DNA of 64,000 bases. Origin: Massilia frigida (lineage in GTDB: Bacteria; Pseudomonadota; Gammaproteobacteria; Burkholderiales; Burkholderiaceae_D). Below the pieces are notes generated by a model. The model saw nothing but the letters and a program-made list of their open reading frames with translations. It did no database searches and was not told the origin of the DNA. How positions within the stretch are numbered: the stretch's first letter is position 1; each line of letters opens with the position of its first letter. Position numbers and translations under genes: made by a program. The stretch lies in assembly GCF_011682175.1 (NCBI RefSeq), contig NZ_WHJG01000037.1, forward strand, positions 1-64,000, in the 5' to 3' direction. This document shows, piece after piece, positions 8,262-18,597 of the stretch.

Positions 8262-9454
8262 GCCCGTACCGGCTGGCCCTGCGCACCCTGCTGCTGGGAC
8301 GCGCGCGCAGCGTGCTGGCGATCGTCCTGATCGGGGCCAGCCTGTGCGTGCTCGACCTATTTGCGGGCAATATCGCCAGCACCCGCGCCGGCATCGAGCA
8401 TCAGGCCGTGATCCGCGAACGGATGGGCCACCTGAGCGTCGTTCCCGCCGCTTCCGGCGGCGATGCGCGCCTGTTCGGCCCGGACGAAGCGGAGCGCACG
8501 CGCTCCGTGCTGGCGCGTGTGAAGGGCATCGCGCTGGTGGTGCCGGAAATCGGCGTGGCCGGGATCGCCGCCACCAGCGGGCACTCGGTCACGTTCGCCG
8601 GGCAGGGCATGCGCGTGCCCGACGAACCGCTGGTGCCGGGCCTGCAAGGGGCGCCGGGCACGCTGCAATCGCTGGTCGGCAATGGCATTGCCATCAGCCA
8701 GGCCAAGGCCCGGGCGCTCGCCTTGCGGGTCGGCAGCGCGCTGACGCTCACCGCGGCGGTGCCCGACGCGGCGCCCAGGCAAGTCATTGCCCAGGTGGTC
8801 GATGTGTACGCGCTGCCCGGCCGCGACGATCACGTTCCTTCGCTACTGATGCCGCTGGAACTGGCGCAGGACTTGCTCAATACCGACAGAAGCGGGCGCT
8901 TCGTGGTGTTCCTGTCCGATCCGGCCCAGCTGGAACTGCAGCGCACGGCGGTGGCGGCGGCGCTGCGCAAGGCGGGCATCGGCGCCGAGGTGCGCACCTG
9001 GCAGGAATTGTCGCAGGCCTACATGCGGGCGCGCAGCGCGTCCGACCTGGCGTTCGACAGCATCGCCGGGATGGTGTTTGCGGTCATTGCGGCGACCATT
9101 GCCGCCACCATGTCGATCAACGCGCTGGAACGGCGGCGCGAAGTGGCCACCTTGCGCGCGCTGGGCATGCGCAGCCATTCGGTCTTCCTGATGCTGGTGA
9201 CCGAAGCGCTGGGCATGGCGGTGGCGGGCGTGGCTGTCAGCCTGATTGCGAGCGGGGTGATTGCCTGGATCATCAACCGGGTGACCGTGCAGGCGGAAAC
9301 GCAGCGCGCGTTTGCCACGCCGATGCCGGTGGAGCTGGATGTGAACCGGATGCTGATGGCGGTGGTGACTGTGCTGGCGGTCGCCTTGATGGCGGCGCTG
9401 GTGCCGGCGTTCAAGGCGGCACGCGCGAATGTGGCGACGGCGCTGGCGGCCTGA
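8258..9454 (+). CDS. FtsX/MacB-like ABC transporter permease
   Basis: The 398-residue protein has one N-terminal membrane segment (about residues 15-40), a large extracytoplasmic domain of roughly 220 residues, and three C-terminal membrane segments (about 270-295, 315-345 and 365-390). This is the FtsX-like/MacB layout. The cytoplasmic loop ERRREVATLRALG is the usual contact with the ATPase in this family. It is translationally coupled to the ATPase gene. No periplasmic adaptor or outer-membrane partner is adjacent, so the substrate is unknown; lipoprotein transfer or export of a small molecule are possible. Confidence 0.88.
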   Translation: MSPYRLALRTLLLGRARSVLAIVLIGASLCVLDLFAGNIASTRAGIEHQAVIRERMGHLSVVPAASGGDARLFGPDEAERTRSVLARVKGIALVVPEIGVAGIAATSGHSVTFAGQGMRVPDEPLVPGLQGAPGTLQSLVGNGIAISQAKARALALRVGSALTLTAAVPDAAPRQVIAQVVDVYALPGRDDHVPSLLMPLELAQDLLNTDRSGRFVVFLSDPAQLELQRTAVAAALRKAGIGAEVRTWQELSQAYMRARSASDLAFDSIAGMVFAVIAATIAATMSINALERRREVATLRALGMRSHSVFLMLVTEALGMAVAGVAVSLIASGVIAWIINRVTVQAETQRAFATPMPVELDVNRMLMAVVTVLAVALMAALVPAFKAARANVATALAA

Positions 9455-9759
9455 AGCTTGCCGCTGGCCTGGAAAGACTGAAGCTCGCCGCAAGCCTGGA
9501 AACCGTCGCTCCCGCGCAGCGTTCGCGCCTGTCCAGGAACTGGCCTCTGGATTCGATGGCTTTAGATTCAGCGTTTTTCTGACCACAAACTTCAAAACCG
9601 TCTTTCCTGCCATTGGCAGAAAAGACTTCCCGCGCAGGGCTAGGCGCGGGAATGACGGAGCTTAAGTTATCGGCATTTATCTCCGGACTTGCCTCATTCC
9701 GAGGAATTGGAGGAGTTCCTTAGAAACTGGAGGCTGCGCGGGAGAACCGTGGTTAAAAC
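9455..9759. repeat. intergenic region with REP-like palindromes
   Basis: This 305-bp gap lies between two convergent genes. Around 9599-9626 is a near-palindrome (GTCTTTCCTGCCA paired with TGGCAGAAAAGAC), and just after it TTCCCGCGC ... GCGCGGGAATGAC forms a second hairpin (about 9627-9656). Closely related sequences occur at 16288, 30979 and 40908-41122, so this belongs to a dispersed intergenic palindrome family. They may also end transcription of both converging genes. No gene was found in the gap. Confidence 0.6.
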
Positions 9760-11136
9760 TTACTTCTTGACCTTCACCGGACGCGTCCAGTTTTCGATGG
9801 TCGTCTGCCTGGTGCGCGAAATGGTCAGCTTGCCGGCTGGCGCATCTTTCGACAGCGTGGTACCGGCGCCCAGGGTCGCACCCTTGCCGACGGTAACCGG
9901 CGCGATCAGCTGGCTGTCGCTGCCAATGAACGCATCATCCTCAATCACGGTACGGAACTTGTTGGCGCCGTCGTAATTGCACGTGATCGTCCCCGCGCCG
10001 ATATTGACGCGCGAACCGACCGTCGCATCGCCCACATAGGCCAAATGGTTGGCCTTGCTGTGCGCGGCGATCTGGCTGTTCTTGATCTCGACAAAGTTAC
10101 CGATGTGCACATCCTCCGCCAGCTCGGTGCCCGGACGCAAGCGCGCATACGGCCCGATCACCGACTTGGCGCCCACCACCGCATCTTCAATATGACAGAA
10201 CGGCTTGATATTGGTTCCCGCCGCGATGCGCGCATTGACCAGCACATTGTGCGCCCCCACGTTCACGCCATCGCCCAGTTCCACGCGGCCTTCGAACACG
10301 CAACCGACATCGATGGTCACATCGCGCCCGCAAATCAGTTCGCCACGCACATCGATGCGGGCCGGGTCGAGCAGGGTCACGCCTTTTTCCAGCAGCGCGT
10401 TGGCGATATTGAGCTGGTGACGACGCTCCAGCTCGGCCAGCTGCACCTTGCTATTGACGCCGGCCACTTCCCACTCGGCCGACGGGTTCGCCGACACAAC
10501 CGCCACGCCATCGAGCACGGCCTGGGCCACGATATCGGTCAGGTAATACTCGCCCTGCGCGTTATTGTTCGACAGCGAACCGAGCCACTTTTTCAGGTGA
10601 CGGGTCGGCGCGACCATGATGCCGCTGTTGATTTCACAGATCGCGCGTTCGGCTTCGCTGGCATCCTTTTCCTCGACGATGCGGGTAATCGTGCCGCCTT
10701 CGCGCACGATGCGGCCCAGGCCGAATGGATTGGCCTGCACCACGGTCAGGATGCCGAGCTTGTCGGTGCCGGCCGCGTCGACCAGGCGCTTGAGCGAGGC
10801 CACGGTGGTCAACGGCACGTCGCCGTACAGGATCAGGGTCGGGGCATCTTCATCGAGCTGGGGCACGGCCTGGCTGACTGCATGGCCGGTGCCGAGCTGC
10901 GGCTCTTGCAGGGCGGTATCGATGGCGGCATGGCCCGTGCTGTCCTGGCGTTTCAGCATCTCGGGCACCGCTGCGCCGCCGTGGCCGTAAATAACGCATA
11001 ATTTGCTCGGTGCAAGTGCCCTTGCCGTATCGATCACATGCTGCAGGAGGGGTTTGCCCGCCAGCGGGTGCAGCACTTTCGGCAGCGCAGACTGCATGCG
11101 CTTTCCCATTCCAGCGGCAAGAATCACTACGTTCAT
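9760..11136 (-). CDS. glmU: bifunctional N-acetylglucosamine-1-phosphate uridyltransferase / glucosamine-1-phosphate acetyltransferase
   Basis: GlmU acetylates GlcN-1-P and then transfers UMP from UTP, giving UDP-GlcNAc. The 458-residue length matches the family (456 in E. coli). The N-terminal pyrophosphorylase domain opens with the nucleotide-binding motif LAAGMGKRM, followed by the conserved [11 protein letters not shown]. The C-terminal half is a left-handed beta-helix of hexapeptide repeats for acetyl transfer. The start at 11134-11136 puts this motif six residues from the N-terminus; the frame extends further upstream only as antisense of the next gene. It is divergent from the DUF6279-like lipoprotein gene with only 27 bp between the starts. 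Confidence 0.98.
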   Translation of the reverse strand: MNVVILAAGMGKRMQSALPKVLHPLAGKPLLQHVIDTARALAPSKLCVIYGHGGAAVPEMLKRQDSTGHAAIDTALQEPQLGTGHAVSQAVPQLDEDAPTLILYGDVPLTTVASLKRLVDAAGTDKLGILTVVQANPFGLGRIVREGGTITRIVEEKDASEAERAICEINSGIMVAPTRHLKKWLGSLSNNNAQGEYYLTDIVAQAVLDGVAVVSANPSAEWEVAGVNSKVQLAELERRHQLNIANALLEKGVTLLDPARIDVRGELICGRDVTIDVGCVFEGRVELGDGVNVGAHNVLVNARIAAGTNIKPFCHIEDAVVGAKSVIGPYARLRPGTELAEDVHIGNFVEIKNSQIAAHSKANHLAYVGDATVGSRVNIGAGTITCNYDGANKFRTVIEDDAFIGSDSQLIAPVTVGKGATLGAGTTLSKDAPAGKLTISRTRQTTIENWTRPVKVKK

Positions 11137-11163
11137 AAGCGTTCGTTCAAAAAGAGTTAATAA

Positions 11164-12060
11164 ATGAAAAAGTTTAACACGCAGGAACCACTTTCCCAGC
11201 GCTTTCGCGTTCTTTGCCTGGTGGCAATCATGGCCGTGCTGACCGCGTGCAGCGGCATCAAACTGGCCTACAACCAGGGCGACACCTTGCTGTACTGGTG
11301 GCTGGACGCCTATGTCGATCTCGATTCGGAGCAGGCGCCGGAGGTCAAGCAGGATATCAAGGAACTGTTCAAATGGCATCGACAGACCCAGTTGAAGGAT
11401 TACATCCACATCCTCACTAATGCCCAGCGCCAACTCGCAGGCAACCTGAGCAAGGCTGACCTGGACGCCGATTATCGCGACATCATGAACCGCACCGAAT
11501 TGCTGGCGCTGAAAGCCTTGCCGGAACTGACCGACCTGGCGCTCACCATCAAGCCGGAGCAGCTGGCGCACCTGGAAAAAAAATTCAACAAGAACAATGA
11601 GACCTTCCGCAAGAAGTTCATCCGCGGCACGGTGGACGAGTTGCAGGAGCAGCGTTTCAAGCGAACGATGGAGCAGTTCGATTTGTGGTTCGGCGACTTC
11701 AGCCGCGATCAGGAAGCGCAGTTGCGCAAGGCCTCCGATGCGCGTCCGCTGAACAACCAGATCTGGCTCGACGAGCGCTTGCGGCGCCAGCAAAAGATCC
11801 TGACGGTGCTGCGCAAGATCGACAAGGAAAACCTGAGCAAGGAGGCGGCCGCGCCGCTGGTGCAGGGCGTGATCAAGGATATGCTGGCGCGCATGCAAAG
11901 CCCCGAGCACAAGCAGTTCCTGGATGCCTATACGGATAGCACGATGCAGATGGTCCTGGTGGCGGTGAAGATCGCCACGCCCGAGCAGAAAGCCCATGCG
12001 CAAAAACGCATGCAGGGATGGATCACCGACTTCAACGCCCTGGCAGCCGAAACCAAATAA
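11164..12060 (+). CDS. DUF6279-like lipoprotein of unknown function
   Basis: The N-terminus has a positively charged region, a hydrophobic stretch and a lipobox (LTAC, Cys at about residue 29), so it is predicted to be exported and lipid-anchored. The mature part of about 270 residues is helical and highly charged. It begins [23 protein letters not shown], typical of the DUF6279 group found in proteobacteria. The function of that group is not known to me. It is divergent from glmU with a very short intergenic gap, which suggests overlapping promoters. Confidence 0.75.
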   Translation: MKKFNTQEPLSQRFRVLCLVAIMAVLTACSGIKLAYNQGDTLLYWWLDAYVDLDSEQAPEVKQDIKELFKWHRQTQLKDYIHILTNAQRQLAGNLSKADLDADYRDIMNRTELLALKALPELTDLALTIKPEQLAHLEKKFNKNNETFRKKFIRGTVDELQEQRFKRTMEQFDLWFGDFSRDQEAQLRKASDARPLNNQIWLDERLRRQQKILTVLRKIDKENLSKEAAAPLVQGVIKDMLARMQSPEHKQFLDAYTDSTMQMVLVAVKIATPEQKAHAQKRMQGWITDFNALAAETK

Positions 12061-12223
12061 GCCGCTTCTCGCGCCGTTGCCCCTGGCAGCGGCGCGCCTT
12101 ACACCGTCCCACCGTCGCACCGTCGCACCCGCGCAGGCGGGTGCCCAAGTTCCCCAGCGCCCGCCGCAACGCCTCCCACCCCCGTGATATAGTGCGCCGG
12201 ATCAGCAATCCCCCCTCGTCGCC
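12061..12223. other. intergenic gap with a hairpin
   Basis: The gap contains a CACCGTCGCAC tandem-like stretch and a short palindrome, GCACCCGCGCAGGCGGGTGC (about 12124-12143), which could act as a transcription terminator or belong to the dispersed palindrome family of this genome. Nothing coding was recognised. Confidence 0.35.
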
Positions 12224-12868
12224 ATGCAAAAGAAACCCGCCAAAGTCCCGGTGCACCGTCCGCCGCCTCCGAAACAAGTCCGCATCATCGGCGGCGCCTG
12301 GAAGCGCTCGACGCTGCCCGTGCTCGACGCGCTCGGCCTGCGTCCCACCCCGGACCGGGTGCGCGAAACGGTGTTTAACTGGATCAACCACCTGTGGGAC
12401 GCCAACTGGACCGGGGCCGCCGTCCTCGACCTGTTCGCCGGCAGCGGCGCCCTCGGTTTCGAGGCCGCCAGCCGGGGCGCGCGCTCGGTGACCATGATCG
12501 ACAGCCACACGCCGGTGGTGCGCCAGCTCGGCGATGTCAAGATCAAGCTCCAGGCCGACAACGTCGAGGTCGTCCGCGGCGACGCCCTGGCCAGCGCGCA
12601 GAACATGGCGCTGCGCGGCCAGCGCTACCAGCTGGTGTTCCTCGATCCGCCTTACCAGCAAAACCTGCTCGAGCGCAGCCTGCCGCTGACCGCCGGCCTG
12701 CTCGCCGAAGACGGCCTGGTGTATGCCGAATCCGGCGCACCGCTGCCGTTCGAACCGGAAGACGGCAGCGCCGTGCCCGACTGGCTCGCGCCGTGGGAAG
12801 CGGTGCGTAATGACAAGGCCGGCATCGTCTTCTATTACCTGCTCAAGCTGCGCAAAACGGCAGCGTAA
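12224..12868 (+). CDS. rsmD: 16S rRNA (guanine(966)-N(2))-methyltransferase
   Basis: RsmD methylates G966 of 16S rRNA in assembled 30S particles. The 214-residue protein shows the family's N-terminal VRIIGGAWKRSTLPV and RPTPDRVRETVFNWI, the SAM-binding motif LDLFAGSGALGFEAASRGA and the catalytic LDPPY. It is followed by coaD on the same strand, a gene pairing common in proteobacteria. About 20 extra Lys/Pro-rich residues precede the usual start; an alternative internal start is possible but no better one is visible. Confidence 0.95.
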   Translation: MQKKPAKVPVHRPPPPKQVRIIGGAWKRSTLPVLDALGLRPTPDRVRETVFNWINHLWDANWTGAAVLDLFAGSGALGFEAASRGARSVTMIDSHTPVVRQLGDVKIKLQADNVEVVRGDALASAQNMALRGQRYQLVFLDPPYQQNLLERSLPLTAGLLAEDGLVYAESGAPLPFEPEDGSAVPDWLAPWEAVRNDKAGIVFYYLLKLRKTAA

Positions 12869-12979
12869 ACGCGATCGGCCAGCGCTTTGTTCGGCCGCGA
12901 TCCTCCCCGTGGTATGCCGCTATGGGGACCGCGCATGAATTTCAGGCATAATGCGCGTTCTATATTGGTGCATCTCTAG

Positions 12980-13776
<797 letters not shown>

Positions 13777-14214
13777 CAACACCCGCCGCCCCACGGCGAT
13801 GGGGCGGCAAGGCCGGCGGCCAGCCTCCAGCCCATCGCCAGCCTGAATTATCAAATTGTAAATTCATGTGCCTTTCGGGCCACAATTTTGTCTTGATATC
13901 ATCATAAGGCCCGTCTAAAATGCCTTCGGGGCAATTTTTTGGGGAAATATGATGGTATATTTACCTAGTCAATTAGTTCGCCTGCATTAAATTTTCCTCG
14001 CACCGCACACTCCGGCACCATCTCGACCGTACGTAAAGACTATAATACCCGCCGCGTAAATACGATGGCGCTATGGCCTTGTCTACCGTCATGCCCGCTG
14101 CCGCGTTGAAGGAAGATGCAAGCGTGCCGGTCGACGCACCTGGTGCCGGCAAGCCGCAGGCCGGCATGAGCGTTTTTCATGCGGAACAAAAACAGATTAA
14201 TCACTGGAGACACC
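13777..14214. other. intergenic region with terminator-like hairpins
   Basis: At 13789-13811 CCGCCCCA pairs with TGGGGCGG to form a strong stem behind the ferredoxin gene, without a U-run. A second structure at 13917-13940 (AATGCCTTCGGGGCAATTTTTT) resembles an intrinsic terminator. A TATAAT at 14041-14046 could be the -10 box for the next gene, but no good -35 box stands in front of it. No coding sequence was recognised in these 438 bp. Confidence 0.45.
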
Positions 14215-14811
14215 ATGATCGCAATGAACCGTTTCACTTTCAAAGGCTTGCTGGCAGGTCTATTCCTCGCCTGCGCCTTCGGCCAGGGTGCCTCCGCGGC
14301 GGAGATCAGCGGCATCAAGCTGGACGATACCGTCAAGGTGGCCGGCAAGGAACTCAAGCTCAACGGCTTCGGGATGCGCCAGAAGTTCGTGGCGAAGGTG
14401 TATGTCACCTCGCTGTACCTGCCGGAAAAGAGCAAATCCTTCCCTGAGATCATGAAGATGGATGGCCCGCGCCGGGTCGCCATCGTGCTGATGCGCGACC
14501 TGTCCTCGGATGATTTCGGCGACGCCTTCATGAACGGCCTGAACAACAACCTCAACAACGAGGAAAAATCCAAGATCGTGTCGCAGATCAGCAAGTTCGG
14601 CGAAATGTTCGGCCTGTTGCAAGGATTGAAGAAGGGTGACGTGCTGCACCTGGACTGGATTCCCGGCACCGGCACCCAGTGCGAGTTCAATGGCAAGAAA
14701 ATCGGTGAAGTTGTCCCCGACATCTTGTTCTACAACGCCATCTTGCGCATCTGGATGGGCGAACGCCCGGTCGATTCGAGCTTGAAGACAGCCCTGCTCT
14801 CAGGGAAATAA
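14215..14811 (+). CDS. secreted chalcone isomerase-like domain protein
   Basis: The chosen start (ATG 14215, with GGAGAC seven bases upstream) gives a signal peptide ending around GASAAE. The mature protein of about 170 residues matches the bacterial chalcone-isomerase-like family (Chalcone_3 type): EISGIKLDDTVKVAGKELKLNG, FVAKVYVTSLYLP, then MRDLSSDDFGDAFMNGLNNN and LLSG at the end. Bacterial members are periplasmic and most have no proven enzyme activity, so a true chalcone isomerase reaction should not be assumed. It is a single gene ended by a strong terminator. Confidence 0.85.
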   Translation: MIAMNRFTFKGLLAGLFLACAFGQGASAAEISGIKLDDTVKVAGKELKLNGFGMRQKFVAKVYVTSLYLPEKSKSFPEIMKMDGPRRVAIVLMRDLSSDDFGDAFMNGLNNNLNNEEKSKIVSQISKFGEMFGLLQGLKKGDVLHLDWIPGTGTQCEFNGKKIGEVVPDILFYNAILRIWMGERPVDSSLKTALLSGK

Positions 14812-14824
14812 GATCCCTGGTCAA

Positions 14825-14866
14825 TAAAAAAGCGGCGCCCGGTAATTTGCCGGCGCCGCTTTTTTT
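14825..14866. terminator. bidirectional intrinsic terminator
   Basis: AGCGGCGCC at 14831-14839 pairs with GGCGCCGCT at 14852-14860, preceded by an A-run and followed by seven T. It stands between the chalcone-isomerase-like gene and a convergent small membrane protein gene, so it can serve both. Confidence 0.9.
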
Positions 14867-14895
14867 GTGCAGCCGCTTGCGCGGCGGGCGAACGC

Positions 14896-15183
14896 TCAGG
14901 AACGGGCGGCCATGGCGCGCAGTTCGGCCGTGAGGCTGGCGTTGCCGGAAGACGAATTGGTCATCCGTTGCAGCACTTTGGCATTGCGCATATTGCGGCG
15001 GGCAGCCAGCTGGTCCTTGCTCAGGCGCGGATTGACCACCAGCACCAGCGCGCGGAAGATGCCGACCAGCAAAGGCTTGAAGAACAGGGCAAGCGCGCCG
15101 ATCGCCAGCACCAGGCCCACGCTGCGCACCAGCGGCATCAGCGAAAAGGCGGTGTCGCCCGTGGTTTGCAGCAAAATAGACAT
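14896..15183 (-). CDS. small membrane protein of unknown function
   Basis: The predicted product has 95 residues from the ATG at 15181-15183 (an upstream start at 15219 would add 12 residues). It has two hydrophobic segments (around residues 14-31 and 36-52) and then a basic, Asn/Arg-rich cytoplasmic-type tail. No family was recognised. It is convergent with the chalcone-isomerase-like gene and divergent from a LysR gene. Good codon usage and the clean terminator behind it support a real gene. Confidence 0.6.
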   Translation of the reverse strand: MSILLQTTGDTAFSLMPLVRSVGLVLAIGALALFFKPLLVGIFRALVLVVNPRLSKDQLAARRNMRNAKVLQRMTNSSSGNASLTAELRAMAARS

Positions 15184-15327
15184 GATGTTGAAATCGCAGT
15201 AGCAGTTGTTATGTGTCAACTATAGTGCAACGCAACATATAAATCCAATTCCAAAATCCAATACCGATTATATTAATGGTGAATGGAATGCGGTATGATA
15301 CCTAATCGCCAACTTTTCTGAATCATC

Positions 15328-16278
15328 ATGAGCTTTCTGACCCTGGACCTGAACCTGCTGCGCGTGTTCGACGCGGTGATGACCGAGCAAAACCTGACGC
15401 GCGCGGCGGGCCACCTGGCCATGACGCAACCGGCGGTATCGAACGCGATCAAGCGCTTGCGCGAGAGTCTGGGCGACGAATTGCTCATCCGCACAGCCTA
15501 TGGCGTCAAGCCGACGCCGCGCGCCGAGTCGCTATGGCCGGCCGTGCGCCAAGCCCTGGCCGGGCTGGAAGCGGCTGTCACCCCGGAAACCTTCGACGTA
15601 TCCAAGGCGCATGCGACCTTCCGCATGGCCATGGCGGACGCGACGGCGGCATTCTGGCTGCCCTCGCTGATGCGTTCGATCGAGAGCGAGGCGCCGGGCG
15701 TGAACGTGCGCATGGTGCCGCTGACGACGCGCGAGCCGCGTCCGATGCTGCTGCGCGGCGATATCGACCTGGCGGTGGGTTTCTTCCCTGGCGTGGCCGC
15801 GCAGCTGTCGAGCGACACCAGTTCGCCGATCCGCCATGAGCGGCTGTATTCCGGGCATTACGTGTGCGTGATGCGCAAGAATCATCCGCTGGCCAAGGTG
15901 GAGCTGGGGATGGAAAATTACTGCGCAGCGAATCACCTGCTGGTCAGTTTTTCGGGGCGCGCGCATGGCCTGGTGGATGAGGCGCTGGCGCAGTTGGGGC
16001 GCGAGCGGCGCATTTTGCTGACCGTGAACCAATTCTTCACGGCGGGGAGGGTGGTGGCCAATTCGGATTTGATTACCGTGCTGCCGAAGCACCTGATCGC
16101 ATCGACGGGGATGACCGATGCGCTGGTGTGGCGCGAGCTGCCGTTCAGTTTGCCGGCGGTCCACCTCGACATGCTCTGGCACGAACGCGACGCCCGCAGC
16201 CCCGCGCATAAATGGCTGCGCAAGCATCTGGAGGGGATGAACACGACGACCTTGAGGGCGGTGGCGAATAGCGATTGA
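15328..16278 (+). CDS. LysR-family transcriptional regulator
   Basis: The 316-residue protein has the LysR N-terminal helix-turn-helix (LTRAAGHLAMTQPAVSNAIKRLRE, about residues 24-47) and a two-lobed periplasmic-binding-protein-like effector domain. The form LDLNLLRVFDAVMTEQNLTRAA is typical of the NodD/LinR-like branch that controls aromatic or related catabolic genes. Its immediate divergent neighbour is the small membrane protein gene, 144 bp away; no catabolic operon is adjacent, so the target is unclear. Confidence 0.93.
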   Translation: MSFLTLDLNLLRVFDAVMTEQNLTRAAGHLAMTQPAVSNAIKRLRESLGDELLIRTAYGVKPTPRAESLWPAVRQALAGLEAAVTPETFDVSKAHATFRMAMADATAAFWLPSLMRSIESEAPGVNVRMVPLTTREPRPMLLRGDIDLAVGFFPGVAAQLSSDTSSPIRHERLYSGHYVCVMRKNHPLAKVELGMENYCAANHLLVSFSGRAHGLVDEALAQLGRERRILLTVNQFFTAGRVVANSDLITVLPKHLIASTGMTDALVWRELPFSLPAVHLDMLWHERDARSPAHKWLRKHLEGMNTTTLRAVANSD

Positions 16279-16287
16279 CCATGACAG

Positions 16288-16328
16288 CGTCGTTCCCGCC
16301 AAGGGGGCCGCCAAGGCCGGGAACGACG
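16288..16328. repeat. REP-like palindrome (GTCGTTCCC family)
   Basis: CGTCGTTCCC at 16288-16297 pairs with GGGAACGACG at 16319-16328 across a 21-base loop. It is a member of the same intergenic family as the structures at 9599, 30979 and 40908. It sits at the 3' end of the LysR gene, between two convergent genes. Confidence 0.7.
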
Positions 16329-16409
16329 GTTTTGAGGTTAGCGACAGTTTTGGGGTTAGCAACGGTTTTAAGGTTAGCGACGCTTTTTAGCGACGTTTTG
16401 AGGGTCAGC
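16325..16409. repeat. 18-bp tandem repeat, about five units
   Basis: Units of the form GACGGTTTTGAGGTTAGC begin at 16325, 16343, 16361, 16379 and 16392. The fourth is shortened to 13 bases, and the others differ from the first by two to four bases. They follow directly on a REP-like palindrome and lie between two convergent genes. There are no unique spacers, so this is not a CRISPR. No function is evident. Confidence 0.8.
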
Positions 16410-16428
16410 AGGCCTCGAAAATCGATGC

Positions 16429-17964
16429 CTACTTGGCCGCCGACCGGTAACCAACCCGGAACCCGCCCCAATGCTTCCCATCCACATAAATCGGCACCGA
16501 CAAGTCGTGCATGACTTCCCCGGTATCGCGCTTGTACGTCTGCAGCAAGAACGGCTTGGTATTCGATCCGCAGCGCGACCCGGTGCGGTCGCTGAAAATC
16601 CGCTTGGTCCGGTTGTTCACCATATCCACATCGTAATCGCCGGTGAGCGGCTGTGAAAACTTCTTGTTGTGCGTCGGGAAGTAGCCATGATTATCGACCG
16701 CCCCTGCATACGCCAACTGCGGCATGCTCGCCAATAAACCTTCCTGCAAGGCCGGCAGCACGCGGTCGGTAAATGCATCGAAGCGCGTATTGTGCTTGGG
16801 CGGATCGGTATTCGGAATCGGTGTGTATCGGCGGTCGAACAGCGCCTCGTGGCTGATCTGGCCCGCCTTGAGCGCCGCGCTGAACAATTGCCCGACATCC
16901 GCCGCCGCCTGCTGCGCCGCCAACGACGATTCGCCCATGGCCCCGGCAATCGACTCCGCCTTCTCGGCCAGCGCCATCGCCGAACCGGTCGCGCGCGGCA
17001 ACTCCGCATTGGTCGACAACATGCTGTCACGGATCTGCGTCAGCGCGCTGGAAATGCCGCGCGTGGTTTCCACATGGGTGCGCGCCGCCTCTGCAATCTG
17101 CCCGATTTCCGATTCCGACACGCCAGAGGAGCGTTCGATATTGCCCAGGAAACCGTGAACCCGCTCCACATTGCCTGCCGCATCGTCCACCAGCGTGGCC
17201 AGCGAAGCCATGCCCACGCTGGCCGTGGCCGCCTGTTCGTTAATCGCGCGCACCATCATGCTGATCTCCCCGGCAGCCTCGCGGGTGCGATGCGCCAGTT
17301 GCCGCACTTCACTAGCGACGACCGCAAAGCCGCGCCCATGCTCGCCGGCCCGCGCCGCTTCGATCGCGGCATTGAGCGCCAGCAGGTTGGTACGCGCGGA
17401 AATTTCGGTGATGACGTCGGTAAAACCGGTGATGGCCTTGGACTTTTCCTGCAGCGCGCTCATGGTGCTGGCCGCCTGCTGGGCGTCGACCCGGGCGCCG
17501 CTGATGCGCTTGAGCCCCTCGGCCACCTCGGCACGCCCGGCCACGCTTTCGCTGCGCACTTCGGCGGCCACCTTGGCGGCGCGCTCGGCATTGACGGCGA
17601 TCTGCTCGGTCGTGTGCGCCACTTCCTCGGCGCTGGCGACGATGCCGACCGCCGTCTGCACGTCTTTTTCGATCTTTTTCTTGACCGAATCGACAAAATA
17701 CGAGGTTTCGGCGGCGCCGATCATGATGTCGTCGATGGAGTGACCGACCACGGCGATAAACTCCTGGCGATGGCCGCCATCATCCTTCTGTTGCAGAAGC
17801 AGGAAGATCGCCAGGCTGACCACGCCGGATACAGCAGCGGCGGACACAGGCCCCAGCGCGGGTCCGGCCGCCAGTCCGAGCAGGAACACGGCAAGGACGC
17901 CGCCGCCGGCAGCGCCGCAGCAGCCGAGCGCGAGCCGCCCCGACGTCGAATGAAGTTGCTTCAT
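16429..17964 (-). CDS. methyl-accepting chemotaxis-type receptor with C-terminal Cache-like sensor
   Basis: The 511-residue protein has two N-terminal hydrophobic segments (about residues 10-35 and 38-58), then an MCP signalling hairpin whose tip reads [40 protein letters not shown]. After that comes a domain of about 120 residues (from residue 390) with Cache/PDC-like features: [37 protein letters not shown] and [17 protein letters not shown]. No further membrane segment separates them, so this sensor is predicted to be cytoplasmic, unlike classic receptors with a periplasmic ligand domain. No che genes are nearby. The ligand is unknown. Confidence 0.88.
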   Translation of the reverse strand: MKQLHSTSGRLALGCCGAAGGGVLAVFLLGLAAGPALGPVSAAAVSGVVSLAIFLLLQQKDDGGHRQEFIAVVGHSIDDIMIGAAETSYFVDSVKKKIEKDVQTAVGIVASAEEVAHTTEQIAVNAERAAKVAAEVRSESVAGRAEVAEGLKRISGARVDAQQAASTMSALQEKSKAITGFTDVITEISARTNLLALNAAIEAARAGEHGRGFAVVASEVRQLAHRTREAAGEISMMVRAINEQAATASVGMASLATLVDDAAGNVERVHGFLGNIERSSGVSESEIGQIAEAARTHVETTRGISSALTQIRDSMLSTNAELPRATGSAMALAEKAESIAGAMGESSLAAQQAAADVGQLFSAALKAGQISHEALFDRRYTPIPNTDPPKHNTRFDAFTDRVLPALQEGLLASMPQLAYAGAVDNHGYFPTHNKKFSQPLTGDYDVDMVNNRTKRIFSDRTGSRCGSNTKPFLLQTYKRDTGEVMHDLSVPIYVDGKHWGGFRVGYRSAAK

Positions 17965-18094
17965 GTGTTCCCTTGGCCACCGCTGGCGCGCTGAGTATCC
18001 CGCTATCCGAGATTCATAACGTACAGCATAAGCAGGGCAAGCTCAACGCATTTGCAACACAATGTGTCCAAAGAAAAACATTTCCACCAAGTGC

Positions 18095-18550
18095 TTATTT
18101 GATCGGCAGTTTGGTGGTATTTTTCACTTCTTCCATGACGGCGTAGGTGTGGGTTTCACGCACGCCCTTCTGGAGCAAGGTTTTGCCGAGGAATTCGCGA
18201 TACGCCGCCATGTCCTTGACGCGCGCCTTGACCAGATAGTCGAAGCCGCCGGCCACCATGTGGCATTCGAGCACTTCGGGAATGACTTGTACGCTATTCT
18301 TGAAGGCATCGAAGACTTCGGGGGTGGTGCGGTCGAGCACCACTTCTATGAAAACGAGCAAGGAAACGTCGAGCAACTGGGGGTTGAGCTGGGCCGTGTA
18401 GCCCATGATGTAGCCGGACTCGTGCAGTTTGCGTACACGTTCCAGGCAAGCCGCCGGCGACAGGTTCACCCGCGCCGCCAGTTCCACGTTGCTGATCCGG
18501 CCGTCGCTTTGCAGTTCCGACAGAATTTTCTTGCTAATCTTGTCCAGCAT
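18095..18550 (-). CDS. Lrp/AsnC-family regulator, probable proline-responsive activator of putA
   Basis: From the ATG at 18548-18550 the product has 151 residues. It contains the helix-turn-helix SNVELAARVNLSPAACLERVRKLHESG and the RAM domain with GGFDYLVKARVKDMAAYREFL. It faces putA across a 218-bp gap, the arrangement known for Lrp-type PutR regulators, which activate putA in response to proline in several alpha- and betaproteobacteria. The PutA here lacks its own DNA-binding domain, which fits control by a separate regulator. The proline link is inferred from context. An in-frame start 15 bases upstream is possible. Confidence 0.9.
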   Translation of the reverse strand: MLDKISKKILSELQSDGRISNVELAARVNLSPAACLERVRKLHESGYIMGYTAQLNPQLLDVSLLVFIEVVLDRTTPEVFDAFKNSVQVIPEVLECHMVAGGFDYLVKARVKDMAAYREFLGKTLLQKGVRETHTYAVMEEVKNTTKLPIK

Positions 18551-18574
18551 TCGAGATCTCCGCAATAAATTTTA

Positions 18575-18597
18575 TTTGGTGAAATTGTCGCACCAAA
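18575..18597. promoter_or_regulatory. candidate Lrp-type operator between lrp and putA
   Basis: TTTGGTG at 18575-18581 and CACCAAA at 18591-18597 form a perfect 7-bp inverted repeat with a nine-base spacer, 25 bp before the regulator's start codon. A second, weaker dyad (CTTCTG ... CAGAAG) follows around 18615-18643. Both lie in the divergent promoter region and could bind the Lrp-type regulator. Confidence 0.5.

Noticed and set aside
14215-14811. True chalcone isomerase of a flavonoid pathway
   Set aside because: The protein is a secreted member of the bacterial chalcone-isomerase-like family, and no flavonoid genes are present.
16325-16409. CRISPR array
   Set aside because: The 18-bp units are directly adjacent without spacers and degenerate, so this is a simple tandem repeat.
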